A DNA stretch of 41,325 bases. Source: Burkholderiaceae bacterium (GTDB taxonomy: Bacteria; Pseudomonadota; Gammaproteobacteria; Burkholderiales; Burkholderiaceae_C). Numbering within the stretch: position 1 is the stretch's first letter; each line of letters starts with the position of its first letter. Where the stretch lies: NCBI GenBank assembly GCA_013360485.1, contig JABWBN010000015.1:1-41325 (forward strand). The letters are read 5' to 3'. Under the pieces are notes generated by a model. It made no database searches and had not been told where the DNA came from. It worked only from the letters and a program-made list of their open reading frames with translations. The position numbers were made by a program, and so were the translations under genes. This document shows positions 30,389 through 41,082 of this stretch, one piece after another.

Positions 30389-30984
30389 CACACGATCACC
30401 GCATTGCCGAGGTGCGCCGCGACACCCAGGAGACGCGCATCCGCGTGCGCGTCGATCTCGACGGCAGCGGCCAGTCCCGCCTGGCCACGGGCATCGGCTT
30501 CTTCGACCATATGCTCGATCAGGTGGCCCGGCACGGCATGATCGACCTGGAGATCGAAGCCGAGGGCGACCTGCACATCGATGGCCATCACACCGTCGAG
30601 GACGTCGGCATCACCCTGGGCATGGCGCTGGCGCAGGCTGTGGGCGACAAGCGCGGCATTGCGCGCTATGGCCACGCCTACGTGCCGCTGGACGAAGCCT
30701 TGTCGCGCGTGGTGATCGATCTCTCCGGGCGGCCGGGCCTCGTCCTGAACGTGCCATACACCGCAGCGATGGTGGGCGGCTTCGACACGCAACTCACGCA
30801 TGAGTTCTTTCAGGGCTTCGTCAACCACGCGCGGGTGACCTTGCACGTGGACAACCTCAAGGGCCAGAACGCGCACCACCAAGCCGAAACGGTGTTCAAG
30901 GCCTTCGGGCGGGCGCTGCGCATGGCGCTGGCGCGTGATGAACGTGCCGCCGGCGTGGTGCCCTCGACCAAGGGGTCGCTCTGA
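30385..30984 (+). CDS. hisB: HisB, imidazoleglycerol-phosphate dehydratase
   Basis: This monofunctional dehydratase (199 residues) lacks the phosphatase half found in E. coli HisB. The two metal-binding repeats are visible, '[10 protein letters not shown]' near residue 70 and '[16 protein letters not shown]' near 170, plus '[16 protein letters not shown]' near 35. The histidinol-phosphatase must therefore be encoded elsewhere. ATG 30385 overlaps hisC by four bases; its TGA overlaps the hisH ATG by one. Confidence 0.97.
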   Translation: MTHDHRIAEVRRDTQETRIRVRVDLDGSGQSRLATGIGFFDHMLDQVARHGMIDLEIEAEGDLHIDGHHTVEDVGITLGMALAQAVGDKRGIARYGHAYVPLDEALSRVVIDLSGRPGLVLNVPYTAAMVGGFDTQLTHEFFQGFVNHARVTLHVDNLKGQNAHHQAETVFKAFGRALRMALARDERAAGVVPSTKGSL

Positions 30985-31667
30985 TGGCGGGTGCGGGGCA
31001 GGCGGCGGGCCGGCGCATGGTCGCGGTCGTCGACTACGGCATGGGCAATCTGCGATCGGTGTCGCAGGCGGTGATGCATGTGGCCGCCGGCAGTGGCATC
31101 GATGTGGTGGTGACCGGCCGGCCTGAGGAGGTGCGCGCGGCCGAGCGTGTGGTGCTGCCGGGACAGGGTGCGATGCGCGATTGCATGCGAGAGCTGCGCG
31201 GCTCCGGGCTTGAGCAGGCGGTGCGCGAGGCAGCCGCGACCAAGCCCTTGATGGGCGTGTGCGTGGGCATGCAGATGCTGCTCGACCACAGCGAGGAACA
31301 GGATACGTCTGGCCTGGGCTTGATCGCGGGGCGGGTCCGGCGCTTTCGCCTCGAGGGCATGCTCCAGCCCGACGGCAGCCGCTACAAAGTGCCGCAGATG
31401 GGCTGGAACCAGGTCTGGCAAAGCGGCGAGCAGGGCCGTCGTCATGCGGTGTGGGGCGACGTTCCCGATGGCGCTTGGTTCTACTTCGTGCACAGCTACT
31501 ACGTCTGCCCGTCGGACCCACGCCACACCGCAGGCGAAACCGACTACGGCGGCCGCTTTACCTGCGCCATGGCGCGGGATAACATTTTTGCGACCCAGTT
31601 CCACCCCGAGAAGAGTGCCGCGCACGGTCTGAGCCTGTACCGCAACTTCCTGAGCTGGAAGCCCTAG
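30984..31667 (+). CDS. hisH: HisH, glutamine amidotransferase subunit of IGP synthase
   Basis: HisH hydrolyses glutamine and channels ammonia to HisF. The class I amidotransferase triad is visible: Cys in '[16 protein letters not shown]' near residue 92, and His and Glu in '[13 protein letters not shown]' near 207. '[16 protein letters not shown]' starts near residue 15, after a short non-conserved leader. The 227-residue length is normal. A 53-base gap separates it from hisA. Confidence 0.97.
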   Translation: MAGAGQAAGRRMVAVVDYGMGNLRSVSQAVMHVAAGSGIDVVVTGRPEEVRAAERVVLPGQGAMRDCMRELRGSGLEQAVREAAATKPLMGVCVGMQMLLDHSEEQDTSGLGLIAGRVRRFRLEGMLQPDGSRYKVPQMGWNQVWQSGEQGRRHAVWGDVPDGAWFYFVHSYYVCPSDPRHTAGETDYGGRFTCAMARDNIFATQFHPEKSAAHGLSLYRNFLSWKP

Positions 31668-31720
31668 CGTCGCGCGCGGCCTCGCGCCCTCAAACCCCTT
31701 ACCCTCTTGCTGCACCCGCC

Positions 31721-32461
31721 ATGCTGCTGATCCCGGCGATCGATCTCAAGGACGGCCAGTGCGTGCGCCTCAAGCAAGGCGACATGTCGGCCTCCACCAC
31801 CTTTGGCGAGGATCCCGCCGCGATGGCCCGGCGCTGGCTGGACGCCGGTGCACGGCGGCTGCACCTCGTCGACCTCAATGGTGCATTCGCGGGCAAGCCG
31901 GTGAACGAATCGGCCATCAAGTCCATTCTGAAGGAGGTGGGCGACGAGATCCCGGTGCAACTGGGTGGGGGCATCCGCGACCTCGACACCATTGAACGCT
32001 ACCTCGACGACGGGCTCGGCTACATCATCATCGGCACGGCTGCCGTCAAGAACCCCGGATTCCTGAAGGATGCGTGCAGCGCCTTCGGTGGGCACATCAT
32101 CGTCGGCCTCGATGCGAAGGACGGCAAGGTGGCCACCGACGGCTGGAGCAAACTGACCGGCCACGAAGTCGTCGACCTGGCCCTCAAGTTCCAGGACTAC
32201 GGCGTCGAGGCCGTCATCTACACCGACATCGGCCGTGACGGCATGCTCACCGGCATCAACGTCGAGGCCACCGTCAAGCTGGCACGCGCGTTGTCGATAC
32301 CCGTCATCGCATCCGGTGGTCTGGCCGGGCTGGACGACATCGACCAGCTGTGCTCGGTCGAGTCCGAAGGTGTCACAGGTGTCATCTGCGGACGCTCGAT
32401 CTACACCGGCGCGCTCGATTTCACCGCTGCGCAGCGGCGCGCCGACGCGCTCGGCGCCTGA
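31721..32461 (+). CDS. hisA: HisA, ProFAR isomerase
   Basis: HisA is a TIM-barrel isomerase acting on N'-ProFAR. The catalytic Asp residues sit in '[18 protein letters not shown]' (Asp8) and '[16 protein letters not shown]' near 130. Phosphate-binding loops 'GGGIRDL' and '[12 protein letters not shown]' are present. The 246-residue length is standard. ATG 31721 lacks a strong Shine-Dalgarno sequence, but its N-terminus fits the family exactly. Confidence 0.98.
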   Translation: MLLIPAIDLKDGQCVRLKQGDMSASTTFGEDPAAMARRWLDAGARRLHLVDLNGAFAGKPVNESAIKSILKEVGDEIPVQLGGGIRDLDTIERYLDDGLGYIIIGTAAVKNPGFLKDACSAFGGHIIVGLDAKDGKVATDGWSKLTGHEVVDLALKFQDYGVEAVIYTDIGRDGMLTGINVEATVKLARALSIPVIASGGLAGLDDIDQLCSVESEGVTGVICGRSIYTGALDFTAAQRRADALGA

Positions 32462-32476
32462 CCGGCACGCAACCGC

Positions 32477-33252
<776 letters not shown>

Positions 33253-33256
<4 letters not shown>

Positions 33257-33837
33257 GGCCTCCGCGTCGCCAGGCGCTTGCCGCCGCCTCGGCGCCGCAT
33301 CAGGTGCGGTTGATCGGCGGGCAGTTCCGACGCAGCAAGCTGCCGGTGGCGGATCGACCCGGCCTGCGGCCCACGCCCGACAGGGTGCGTGAGACCGTGT
33401 TCAACTGGCTCGGCCAGTCGCTCGAGGGGTGGCGCTGTCTGGATGCGTTCGCGGGTAGTGGGGCGCTCGGGTTCGAGGCCGCTTCGCGGGGCGCTGCCGA
33501 GGTGGTGCTGCTCGAGCGCGATCCGGCGCTGGCCGCCAGTCTGCGGGCCTGCCAGGCCCGACTGGGCGCCGCCGCCGTGCGGGTGGAGTGCGCCGACGCA
33601 CTGACCTGGATGGCGGCATGCGCGCCCGGGCGGTTCGAGCTCGTGTTCATCGACCCCCCCTTTGATGCCGGGCTGCACGCGGCGGCACTGGCGCGTGCAG
33701 TGCCTTTGGTTGCGGTCGCTGGTTACGTCTACGTTGAAGCGCCCGAGCCCTTGACCGCCCCGCCGCAAGGCTGCACGCTGTGGCGCCAGGGTCGCGCGGG
33801 GGCCGTGCATTTCCATGTGTTGCAACGCAGCAGCTAA
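33253..33837 (+). CDS. rsmD: RsmD, 16S rRNA (guanine-966-N2)-methyltransferase
   Basis: This SAM-dependent methyltransferase modifies G966 of 16S rRNA. The SAM motif '[19 protein letters not shown]' is near residue 65, the acidic end of strand 2 'VVLLERD' near 85, and the catalytic 'FIDPPF' near 131. '[15 protein letters not shown]' near 40 is the family signature. No ATG precedes the conserved part; GTG 33253, overlapping the hisF stop, gives 194 residues, the usual size. The gene is translationally coupled to the his operon. Confidence 0.92.
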
Positions 33838-33866
33838 ACTGCCCGCCAGCCGACCAGGAGTGCGCT

Positions 33867-34379
33867 GTGCTGCAACACCCCAAGCCGCTGATCGCCGTGT
33901 ATCCGGGCACCTTCGACCCCATGACGCTGGGCCATGAAGACCTGATGCGCCGGGCTGCGCGGCTGTTCGACCGCCTCATCCTCGCGGTGGCGGCTGGTCA
34001 CCACAAGCGCACGATGTTCACCATCGCCGAGCGCCTGGAGATCGCCTCCGAGATCGCGCGACCGTACCCGAACGTCGAGGTGGTGGCCTTCCGCGGCCTG
34101 TTGCGCGACTTCGTCGTTGCCAACGACGGGCAGGTAGTGGTTCGTGGGCTGCGCGCGGTCAGCGACTTCGAGTACGAATTCCAGATGGCCGGCATGAACC
34201 GCCAACTCATGCCCGAGGTCGAGACGTTGTTCCTGACGCCGTCCGACCAATACCAGTTCGTCAGCGGCACGTTCGTGCGCGAGATCGCCATGCTTGGCGG
34301 TGATGTTTCCAAGTTCGTGGCACCCTCGGTGCTCCAGCGACTGAAGGAGCGTGTGGCCCACGTCGACGACGAGCCCTGA
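33867..34379 (+). CDS. coaD: CoaD, phosphopantetheine adenylyltransferase
   Basis: CoaD adenylylates 4'-phosphopantetheine in CoA synthesis. The nucleotidyltransferase motif '[18 protein letters not shown]' (with a TxGH element) is near residue 10. '[22 protein letters not shown]' near 90 and '[20 protein letters not shown]' near 130 are conserved. The start is GTG 33867 with CAGGAG upstream, giving 170 residues. coaE, the next enzyme of the pathway, is also in this window at 14281-14910. Confidence 0.96.
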   Translation: MLQHPKPLIAVYPGTFDPMTLGHEDLMRRAARLFDRLILAVAAGHHKRTMFTIAERLEIASEIARPYPNVEVVAFRGLLRDFVVANDGQVVVRGLRAVSDFEYEFQMAGMNRQLMPEVETLFLTPSDQYQFVSGTFVREIAMLGGDVSKFVAPSVLQRLKERVAHVDDEP

Positions 34380-34691
<312 letters not shown>

Positions 34692-34749
34692 TCCGAGGCG
34701 CGCCACAGCCGAACGGCGGTGGGGCGCGCGCGCGGGGTAACCCGGCAAC

Positions 34750-35286
34750 CTACGCGTGCGGCGGGTGGCGATCGGACTTCTTGGGTTTGGTCGAGCCGCG
34801 TTTGGAAGCAGTCTGTGCCGTGCCGCTGGCCTTCAACGATGCCTTTCGCGATTTCGATGTCGAGGCTCGGACTTTGGGGCTCGGTGGTTGGCCCAGCCGG
34901 GTCTGCCGCTGGTTGTTCTTCTTGGCCCGGCTCGATGCCGTTGGCTTGACCTGACCGCTGCGCGGGGTCAGGTTGATCGCAGGCGCGGGAGCGCGAGACT
35001 CCACGGCAAGGCGTTCGGCCGTCAGCTTGTCGGCCAACGCTCGTTCGCGTCGGGCTGCTTCGAGCGCCTGAGCGCGCTGCTCATCGGTGCGGCTGTCGTC
35101 GACGCTGACCGCGCGACCGTCAGCACAAGGGCGCAGCGAGTAGTTTCCGCCGCCCGGCCCACAGCGATAGACCGTTTCGTTCGAGGTGGGCGCCTGGGCC
35201 AGCGCCATGCCGGACAGGGTGAACAGCGCTGCCCATCGAAGCACGCGCACCACAGCCGCGCCACCATGTTGCACCCCAGGGGTCAC
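34750..35286 (-). CDS. Secreted DUF4124-like protein with basic C-terminal tail
   Basis: The protein (about 178 residues) has an N-terminal signal peptide ('[18 protein letters not shown]') and a small domain with two Cys ('[19 protein letters not shown]', about 43-61) like the DUF4124 family. A helical charged stretch follows ('[23 protein letters not shown]'), then a Lys/Ser/Arg-rich low-complexity tail (about 110-178). Start GTG 35286 overlaps the pth stop (GTGA). A later GTG before the signal core is possible. Location is probably periplasmic. The function is unknown, and the tail composition could favour binding to nucleic acid or anionic surfaces (inference). Confidence 0.65.
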   Translation of the reverse strand: MTPGVQHGGAAVVRVLRWAALFTLSGMALAQAPTSNETVYRCGPGGGNYSLRPCADGRAVSVDDSRTDEQRAQALEAARRERALADKLTAERLAVESRAPAPAINLTPRSGQVKPTASSRAKKNNQRQTRLGQPPSPKVRASTSKSRKASLKASGTAQTASKRGSTKPKKSDRHPPHA

Positions 35287-36008
35287 GTTGGGCCCTCCTT
35301 CGCGTCGGGTTCGGCTGCGCTGGTCGTCGCATGGATGGCGGCGGTGCCGACACCGGTGTCCGGGCGCGCAGCGGCCCCGGCGCCGGCCGCAGTGCCCTTG
35401 GGTTTCGGCGGCCTGGCCCCTTGCGCGCCCGGTGCTGCAGGCCGGGCATGGATGGCCGCGAGCGCCGGCGCGGTGGGCCCTTCGAGCAACTGCGGCAGAG
35501 CCTGCAACGAGCGATCGAGGCAGGCCAACATGGCTTCGCGCTGACCGGGCGCGGGCTTGCGCAATACCCAGTTGGCCACTTCGGCGCGGTCGCCCGGGTG
35601 CCCGATGCCGATGCGCAGGCGCCAGAAGTCGGCACTGCCGAGCTGGGCCTGGATGTCCTTCAGGCCGTTGTGTCCGGCGACGCCGCCGCCCTGCTTGATC
35701 TTCATCTGCCCTGGCGGCAGGTCCAGTTCGTCGTGCACAACCAGGATCTGACCGGGTTCGATCTTGAAGAAGCGCGCCAGCGCCGCCACCGAACGACCCG
35801 ACAGGTTCATGTAGGTCTGCGGCTCGAGCAGCCACAGCGGGCCATCGGGCCGGTTCACCCGCGCCACCAGGCCCTGGTAGGCGCGTTCGGGCACCAGCCG
35901 CGTGCCGAGTGCCCGGGCGGCCGCGTCTACCCACCAGAACCCGACGTTATGGCGGGTGTCTTCGTACTCCGGGCCGGGATTGCCCAAACCCACCAGCAAA
36001 CGGATCAT
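35283..36008 (-). CDS. pth: Peptidyl-tRNA hydrolase
   Basis: Pth releases peptides from stalled peptidyl-tRNA. The core is complete: '[22 protein letters not shown]' with the catalytic His near residue 20, '[12 protein letters not shown]' near 65, '[30 protein letters not shown]' near 90-120, and '[18 protein letters not shown]' near 133. Residues about 190-241 are an extra Ala/Pro/Gly-rich tail not needed for the fold. GATAAT ends eight bases before ATG 36008, inside the end of the argP pseudogene, so pth probably has its own, leaderless-type promoter. Confidence 0.96.
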   Translation of the reverse strand: MIRLLVGLGNPGPEYEDTRHNVGFWWVDAAARALGTRLVPERAYQGLVARVNRPDGPLWLLEPQTYMNLSGRSVAALARFFKIEPGQILVVHDELDLPPGQMKIKQGGGVAGHNGLKDIQAQLGSADFWRLRIGIGHPGDRAEVANWVLRKPAPGQREAMLACLDRSLQALPQLLEGPTAPALAAIHARPAAPGAQGARPPKPKGTAAGAGAAARPDTGVGTAAIHATTSAAEPDAKEGPT

Positions 36009-36016
36009 GGGCCGGC

Positions 36017-36022
36017 ATTATC
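36017..36022 (-). promoter_or_regulatory. Probable -10 box of pth
   Basis: GATAAT on the minus strand overlaps the TAA stop of the argP reading frame and ends eight bases before the pth ATG; no Shine-Dalgarno or clear -35 is seen. Confidence 0.4.
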
Positions 36023-36954
36023 CCGGTGCCGGACGCAGCGTGAGCCGACCCCCCACGATCAAGGCCCGGCCTACGCGATCGAGCGCACCGGCGCGCAGCA
36101 CCGGCTCGGGCGTGTCCTCGGTGCGCAGCTTCCACTGGTGCCAGTTCAGCAGCACATCGATGTGCACGTCCGGGTGAAGTGCCTGTAGCGCGCCGCTGGA
36201 CAGGTGGGGCGCGGCGATCTGCTCTGACATGACGCCGATGCCCCAGCCCATGACGGCAGCGCGCACATGTGCTTCCGACGACGGCACCGACCGCTCCTTC
36301 AGCCTCGGGTCACGCAGCCCGAAGGCGCGCCCGACCCACACCGTGTGGGCGTCGTCCTTGCGGTTGAACACCAGCCAGGGCAGATGTGCGAAGTTTGTCC
36401 GGTTCAGTCCCTGCGCCAGGTGCCGCTCGCAGAACGCCGGGCTGGCCACGGCGATGTAGCGCATCGCGCCCAGCCGCTCCACCGTGCAGCCGCGCAGCGC
36501 CTCCGCCACCGTGCTCACGCAGCCCAGCACCGCCCCTTCGCGCAGCCAGTCGTGGGTGAAGTCCTGGTCGTCGACCACCAGCTCCAGGCCGTAGCCCTCG
36601 CGCTGCCCGTCGCGCACCACTTCGTCCAGCGCCGGCAACACCCAGGTGGCCAGACTGTCGGCATTCACCGCGATCGGAAGACGCTCGTCCTGGCCCAGCG
36701 TCCAGTTCGCGCGACAGGTCGGCCCGCATCGCCTGCATCTGGCGGGCGTAGCGCAGCAGCACCTTGCCTGGCTCGGTCAGACGCAGCGGGCGCGAGCGCA
36801 CCACCAGCAACCGCCCGAGTCCGGTTTCGAGCGCGCGCAGCCGCTGCGACACCGCCGACTGGGTGATCGACAGCCGCTGTGCCGCGCGCTCGAAGCTGCC
36901 CGCGTCGGCCAGCGCAGCCAGGCACTCGAGGGCCGCAGGGTCGAAGGCATTCAT
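36018..36954 (-). pseudogene. argP: argP (iciA)-like LysR regulator, frameshifted
   Basis: Two reading frames together make one ArgP-type LysR protein of about 311 residues. From ATG 36954 the first frame encodes the winged helix ('LECLAALADAGSFERAAQRL', 'ITQSAVSQRLRALE') up to '...RADLSRE'. The effector domain resumes in a second frame with 'WTLGQDERLPIAVNADSLATW' and runs to 36018. The break is near 36705: removing one C between GAA and TGG restores the frame. No other damage is seen, so it is either a recent one-base mutation or a sequencing error. ArgP normally senses lysine/arginine. The gene is divergent from ald and 9 bases upstream of pth. Confidence 0.85.
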
Positions 36955-37055
36955 CAGTGCGGCTAATGTAATCGCACAAATGGCGATGGTGCTTTCTGCT
37001 GAGCCGCACCGTTTTCACAATCGCGCCACTCATCACACCGATTCGGCGACCCATC

Positions 37056-38168
37056 ATGCGCATCGCCGTTCCCAAGGAAATCAAGAACCACGAGTACCGC
37101 GTGGGCCTGACACCGGCCAGCGTGCGCGAACTGGTGGCCCATGGTCACGAGGTGTGGGTGCAGGCCGGCGCCGGCGCGGCCATCGGCTTGACCGATGCGC
37201 AGTACCAGGCCGCGGGCGCGAAGCTCGCGGCCGATGCGGCCGACGCCTTCCAGCGCGGCGAGATGATCGTGAAGGTCAAGGAGCCGCAGGCCAGCGAGAT
37301 CGCCATGCTGCGCGAGGGCCAGCTGCTGTACACCTACCTGCACCTGGCGCCTGATCCCGAGCAGACCGCTGGCCTGGTGAAGTCGGGCGCCGTGTGCGTG
37401 GCCTATGAAACCGTCACCGGACCAGGTGGCGGCCTGCCGCTGCTCGCGCCGATGAGCGAGGTGGCCGGGCGGATGTCGGTGCAGGCTGGCGCCGCGCATC
37501 TCGAGAAGTCCAAGGGCGGCATGGGTGTGCTGCTCGGCGGCGTCCCGGGCGTTGCGCCGGCGCAGGTGGTGATCCTGGGTGCCGGGGTCGTGGGTACGCA
37601 TGCGCTGCAGATGGCCGTGGGCATGGGCGCGCAGGTCACGGTGCTCGACAAGAACGTCGACCGGCTGCGTCACCTGGACCTGATCTTCGGAAATCGCATC
37701 ACGACGATGTTCTCCACGGCGCAAAGCGTGGAAGAGGCCGTGCTGGCAGCCGACCTGGTGATCGGAGGCGTGCTCATCCCCGGGGCGGCGGCGCCCAAGC
37801 TGGTGACGCGCGACATGGTCGCACGCATGCGCAAGGGTGCGGTGGTGGTCGACGTGGCCATCGACCAAGGCGGCTGCTTCGAAACTTCGCATGCGACGAC
37901 GCATGCCGAGCCCACCTACGTGGTCGACGGCGTGGTGCACTACTGCGTGGCCAACATGCCGGGTGCCGTGGCGCGTACGTCGACCTTCGCGCTGAACAAC
38001 GCCACCATCGGCCACGCGCTGGCGCTGGCGGACAAGGGTTGGAAACGCGCCCTGGCCGACAACCCCCACCTGCGCGCCGGCTTGAACGTGGCGCATGGCC
38101 AGGTGACCTGCGAGCCTGTGGCACGCGACCTCGGATACGACTGGGTGCCGGCCGAATCGTTGCTCTGA
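37056..38168 (+). CDS. ald: Alanine dehydrogenase
   Basis: This is an NAD-dependent enzyme interconverting L-alanine and pyruvate plus ammonia. The 370-residue sequence shows '[20 protein letters not shown]', the substrate Lys in 'MIVKVKEPQ' near 75, the catalytic His in '[13 protein letters not shown]' near 96, the Rossmann motif '[22 protein letters not shown]' near 170 and '[16 protein letters not shown]' near 300. It has its own promoter region, shared with the divergent argP remnant. It interrupts the usual adjacency of rplY and pth. NAD(P) transhydrogenase alpha subunits are related but longer. Confidence 0.96.
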   Translation: MRIAVPKEIKNHEYRVGLTPASVRELVAHGHEVWVQAGAGAAIGLTDAQYQAAGAKLAADAADAFQRGEMIVKVKEPQASEIAMLREGQLLYTYLHLAPDPEQTAGLVKSGAVCVAYETVTGPGGGLPLLAPMSEVAGRMSVQAGAAHLEKSKGGMGVLLGGVPGVAPAQVVILGAGVVGTHALQMAVGMGAQVTVLDKNVDRLRHLDLIFGNRITTMFSTAQSVEEAVLAADLVIGGVLIPGAAAPKLVTRDMVARMRKGAVVVDVAIDQGGCFETSHATTHAEPTYVVDGVVHYCVANMPGAVARTSTFALNNATIGHALALADKGWKRALADNPHLRAGLNVAHGQVTCEPVARDLGYDWVPAESLL

Positions 38169-38180
38169 CCGAGCAAAGCC

Positions 38181-38214
38181 GAAAACGAAACAGCCCCGCG
38201 CGAGGCGGGGCTGG
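38181..38214 (-). terminator. rplY terminator
   Basis: On the minus strand a perfect 9-bp stem (38214-38206 with 38200-38192, five-base loop) is followed by TTTCGTTTTCG, a good intrinsic terminator for the prs-rplY transcript. On the plus strand it could also slow ald readthrough but has no U-tract there. Confidence 0.8.
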
Positions 38215-38263
38215 TCCTGCGGTCAGGGTGCGGCCCGAGCGGCCACACCGCATGACGATCCGA

Positions 38264-38932
38264 TCACTTCTTCTTGGCGTCCTTCGCCGGGGCCTTGGCC
38301 GGCGCGGCCTTGCCGCCCTTGCCGCCCTTGGCCGGCGCTGCAGCCGCCGCTTCGGCGGGCGCCGCCTCTTCCTCAGTCTTGGGCGGGTTGGCCGCCACGA
38401 TCACCGGGTTCAGCGAGCCATGGCGCACCAGCTTGATGCCTTCGGGCAGCTTGATGTCGGTGGCATGCAGGGACTGGCCCTTGGTCAGGCCCGACAGATC
38501 CACCGCGATGTATTCGGGCAGTTGCGTGGCCAGGCACTCGACCTCGATTTCGGTGGCCACATGGCTGACCAGGCACTTGTCGGTCTTGACGGCCACCGAG
38601 TTCTCCTCGCCGGAGAAGTGCAGCGGCACCTTCTTGTGCAGTCGGGTGGTCTCGTCCACGCGCTGGAAGTCGATGTGCAGCACCTGTTGCTTCCAGGGGT
38701 GCATCTGGAAGTCGCGCAGCAGCACCTTCTGCACGCCGCCGGACAGTTCCATTTCGAGGATGGACGAGTGGAACGCTTCCTTCTTCAGGGCGAAGTACAG
38801 CGCGTTGTGGTCGAGCTCGATCATGCGGGGCTCGCCCGCGCCATAGACGATGCCGGGAACCTTGCCGGCATTGCGCAGGCGGCGGCTCGCTCCGGTCCCC
38901 TGCAGATTGCGCTCGAAAGCGACGAATTTCAT
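38264..38932 (-). CDS. rplY: Ribosomal protein L25 (general stress protein Ctc type)
   Basis: This 5S-rRNA-binding protein of the long L25/Ctc form (222 residues) begins '[20 protein letters not shown]', with the L25 core to about residue 90, the CTC beta domain to about 185, and a Lys/Ala/Gly-rich tail ending 'APAKDAKKK'. ATG 38932 is supported by GGAG six bases upstream; an in-frame ATG four codons earlier lies on the wrong side of that site. It is 112 bases after prs. Confidence 0.96.
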   Translation of the reverse strand: MKFVAFERNLQGTGASRRLRNAGKVPGIVYGAGEPRMIELDHNALYFALKKEAFHSSILEMELSGGVQKVLLRDFQMHPWKQQVLHIDFQRVDETTRLHKKVPLHFSGEENSVAVKTDKCLVSHVATEIEVECLATQLPEYIAVDLSGLTKGQSLHATDIKLPEGIKLVRHGSLNPVIVAANPPKTEEEAAPAEAAAAAPAKGGKGGKAAPAKAPAKDAKKK

Positions 38933-39044
38933 GGTGTGCTCCATGTGGGATGCCCGCGACCAGGCATCGGGGTGGGGGCGGCACGCGCTGGCGCCGCCGG
39001 TCGAGGTGAAGGCGCCGGCCGCTGGTGCGGCCGCCGACCTTCGG

Positions 39045-40007
39045 CTAGAAATTGTTGTTCTGCTCCGAGAAGAGGGAGGTCACCGACTCACCGTCGGAGA
39101 TGCGGCGGATGGTTTCGGCAAAGAGGAAGGCCACCGACAGCTGGCGGATCTTCTTGCAGGCCTTGGCCGCATCGGACAGCGGGATGGTGTTGGTGATCAC
39201 CACCTCGTCGAGCTGGCTGGCGGCAATGCGCTCGATGGCCGGGCCCGAGAAGATCGGGTGCGTGCAATAGGCGAACACCCGCTTGGCACCGCGTTCCTTC
39301 AGCACCTCGGCAGCCTTCACCAGGGTGCCGGCGGTGTCGATCATGTCGTCCATGATCACGCAGTTGCGGCCTTCGATCTCGCCGATGACGTGCATCACCT
39401 CGGACACGTTGGCCTTGGGGCGGCGCTTGTCGATGATGGCCAGGTCGGAGCCCAGTTGCTTGGCCAGCGCGCGCGCGCGCACCACGCCGCCGACATCGGG
39501 GCTGACCACCACCAGGTCGGGATAGGCCTTGCTCTTGAGGTCGGACAGCAGCACCGGCGAGGCGTAGATGTTGTCCACAGGGATGTCGAAGAAGCCCTGG
39601 ATCTGGTCGGCGTGCAGGTCCATGGTGAGCACGCGCTCAACGCCCACGGTCTCGAGCAGGTTGGCCACCACCTTGGCACTGATGGGCACGCGCATCGAGC
39701 GCGGGCGACGATCCTGGCGAGCGTACCCGAAGTAGGGGATCACCGCGGTGATGCGGCGCGCGCTGGCGCGCTTCAACGCATCGACCATGATGAGCAGTTC
39801 CATCAGGTTTTCGTTCGTGGGCGCGCAGGTGGACTGCACGACGAACACATCACGCGCGCGAACGTTTTGATGGACTTCGACGGTCACTTCGCCGTCGGAG
39901 AAGCGACCCACCGTGGCCTTGCCCAGTTCGACCCCCAGGCTCTGCCCGATTTCCTGGGCCAGCGCGGGATTGGCATTGCCGGTGAACAGCACGGTGTTGA
40001 ACAGCAC
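39045..40007 (-). CDS. prs: Ribose-phosphate pyrophosphokinase
   Basis: Prs makes PRPP from ribose 5-phosphate and ATP, feeding purine, pyrimidine, NAD and histidine synthesis (the his operon is in this window). Motifs: '[20 protein letters not shown]' near 37, the flexible loop '[20 protein letters not shown]' near 100, '[19 protein letters not shown]' near 171, and the PRPP site '[14 protein letters not shown]' near 219. GTG 40007 has GGAG seven bases upstream and gives 320 residues. It is downstream of tRNA-Gln on the same strand. Confidence 0.97.
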   Translation of the reverse strand: MLFNTVLFTGNANPALAQEIGQSLGVELGKATVGRFSDGEVTVEVHQNVRARDVFVVQSTCAPTNENLMELLIMVDALKRASARRITAVIPYFGYARQDRRPRSMRVPISAKVVANLLETVGVERVLTMDLHADQIQGFFDIPVDNIYASPVLLSDLKSKAYPDLVVVSPDVGGVVRARALAKQLGSDLAIIDKRRPKANVSEVMHVIGEIEGRNCVIMDDMIDTAGTLVKAAEVLKERGAKRVFAYCTHPIFSGPAIERIAASQLDEVVITNTIPLSDAAKACKKIRQLSVAFLFAETIRRISDGESVTSLFSEQNNNF

Positions 40008-40058
40008 GGCAGCGCTCCGAGGGGAAATCAGGCAGGCGGGACGGGGTGCATGGAGGTT

Positions 40059-40135
40059 TGGCAGGGGAGGAAGGACTCGAACCCTCGCATGTCGGAATCA
40101 AAATCCGATGCCTTGACCAACTTGGCGACTCCCCT
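40059..40135 (-). tRNA. tRNA-Gln(TTG)
   Basis: This 77-base cloverleaf has acceptor AGGGGAG paired with CTCCCCT, discriminator G and encoded CCA. The anticodon stem TCGGA/TCCGA carries loop TTTTGAT (anticodon TTG); the T arm contains GGTTCGAGTCC. It lies between ispE and prs, a typical betaproteobacterial location, and is probably processed from their joint transcript. Confidence 0.96.
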
Positions 40136-40176
40136 ACACCGGACCCGGCTCGCACCGGACCCAAAAAAGAACCGTT

Positions 40177-41082
40177 TCAGCCGGCCCAGCCGATCAAGGG
40201 ATGGCGGTCCAGGCTGTGGCAAAGGCGGCCTGCCCATCGGGGCGGAAGGTCTTCCGCACACCATGTCGCCTCGGGCGGGCTTTCCTTGCCAGTGTCGTTG
40301 CCGACGTCACTGACGACTCTTGCGTACACCGCGCTGCCGGAACCCGACATGCGGCTGTTGCCGAAGCGGGCTTCGAGCCACCGGGCGGCCTGGGCCACTT
40401 CGGGGCACAGCTGCTCGGCGATCGGTTGGAGGTCGTTTCGACCCCACCCGTGGGCCAGCCGCTGCTGCAGTTGGGTGTCTGCAAGAAAGCTCGTGACTAT
40501 AGCAGGTTCCGTGTCGCGCCGCAGCTGCGGCGCTTGAAAAATCGTCGGCGTCGCGATTGGCGCATCGGGCTTGAGCACCGCGTATCGCTGCGGTGGCATG
40601 TCCAATGGTGTGAGCTGCTCGCCGATGCCCTCGACGAAGGCATTGCGCCCGCCCACGAAGAACGGGACATCGGCACCCAGCGGCAGTGCCAGTTCCAGCA
40701 GGCGCTCGCGCGGCCAGTGCAGGCCCCACAGCTGGTTGAGCGCCAGCAACGTGCTGGCCGCGTCGGAACTGCCGCCACCCAGCCCTGCGCCCCAGGGGAT
40801 GGACTTCTCGATCAGGATGTCGACACCCTGGTGGGTGCCGCTGGCCCGTTGCAGCGCACGCGCGGCACGCAGGCACAGGTCGTCGTCGGGCAGCGTGACG
40901 CCCATGTCGTGGCGCAGCAGGCGCGCATCGTCGCGGCGCTCGAAGTGCAGCGTGTCGCACCAGTCGATCAGCACGAACACCGACTGCAGCAGGTGATAGC
41001 CGTCTGCGCGACGGCCGATCACATGCAGGAACAGATTGAGCTTGGCCGGTGCCGGTACCTCGTACAGCGCACGCAGGCTCAT
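40177..41082 (-). CDS. ispE: IspE, 4-diphosphocytidyl-2-C-methyl-D-erythritol kinase
   Basis: IspE is the GHMP-family kinase of the MEP isoprenoid pathway. It shows 'VPAPAKLNLFLHVIGRRADGYH' at the N-terminus, the ATP-binding 'PWGAGLGGGSSDAA' near 100, 'PLGADVPFFVGG' near 138 and 'RMSGSGSAVYARV' near 255. ATG 41082 has GGAGG upstream; a TTG six codons earlier is less likely. The last 35 residues or so (after 'VVSDVGNDTG') are weakly conserved. The first codons lie inside one end of a dispersed repeat. Confidence 0.95.
   Translation of the reverse strand: MSLRALYEVPAPAKLNLFLHVIGRRADGYHLLQSVFVLIDWCDTLHFERRDDARLLRHDMGVTLPDDDLCLRAARALQRASGTHQGVDILIEKSIPWGAGLGGGSSDAASTLLALNQLWGLHWPRERLLELALPLGADVPFFVGGRNAFVEGIGEQLTPLDMPPQRYAVLKPDAPIATPTIFQAPQLRRDTEPAIVTSFLADTQLQQRLAHGWGRNDLQPIAEQLCPEVAQAARWLEARFGNSRMSGSGSAVYARVVSDVGNDTGKESPPEATWCAEDLPPRWAGRLCHSLDRHPLIGWAG

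Noticed and set aside
34692..34749. Possible bidirectional terminator between the ferredoxin and the DUF4124-like gene
   Set aside because: Only an imperfect GC-rich inverted repeat with a bulge and no T-tract on either strand; not strong enough to call.
38850..40313. Long plus-strand frame through prs and tRNA-Gln
   Set aside because: It reads through a tRNA and the complement of prs, with low-complexity composition; not a gene.
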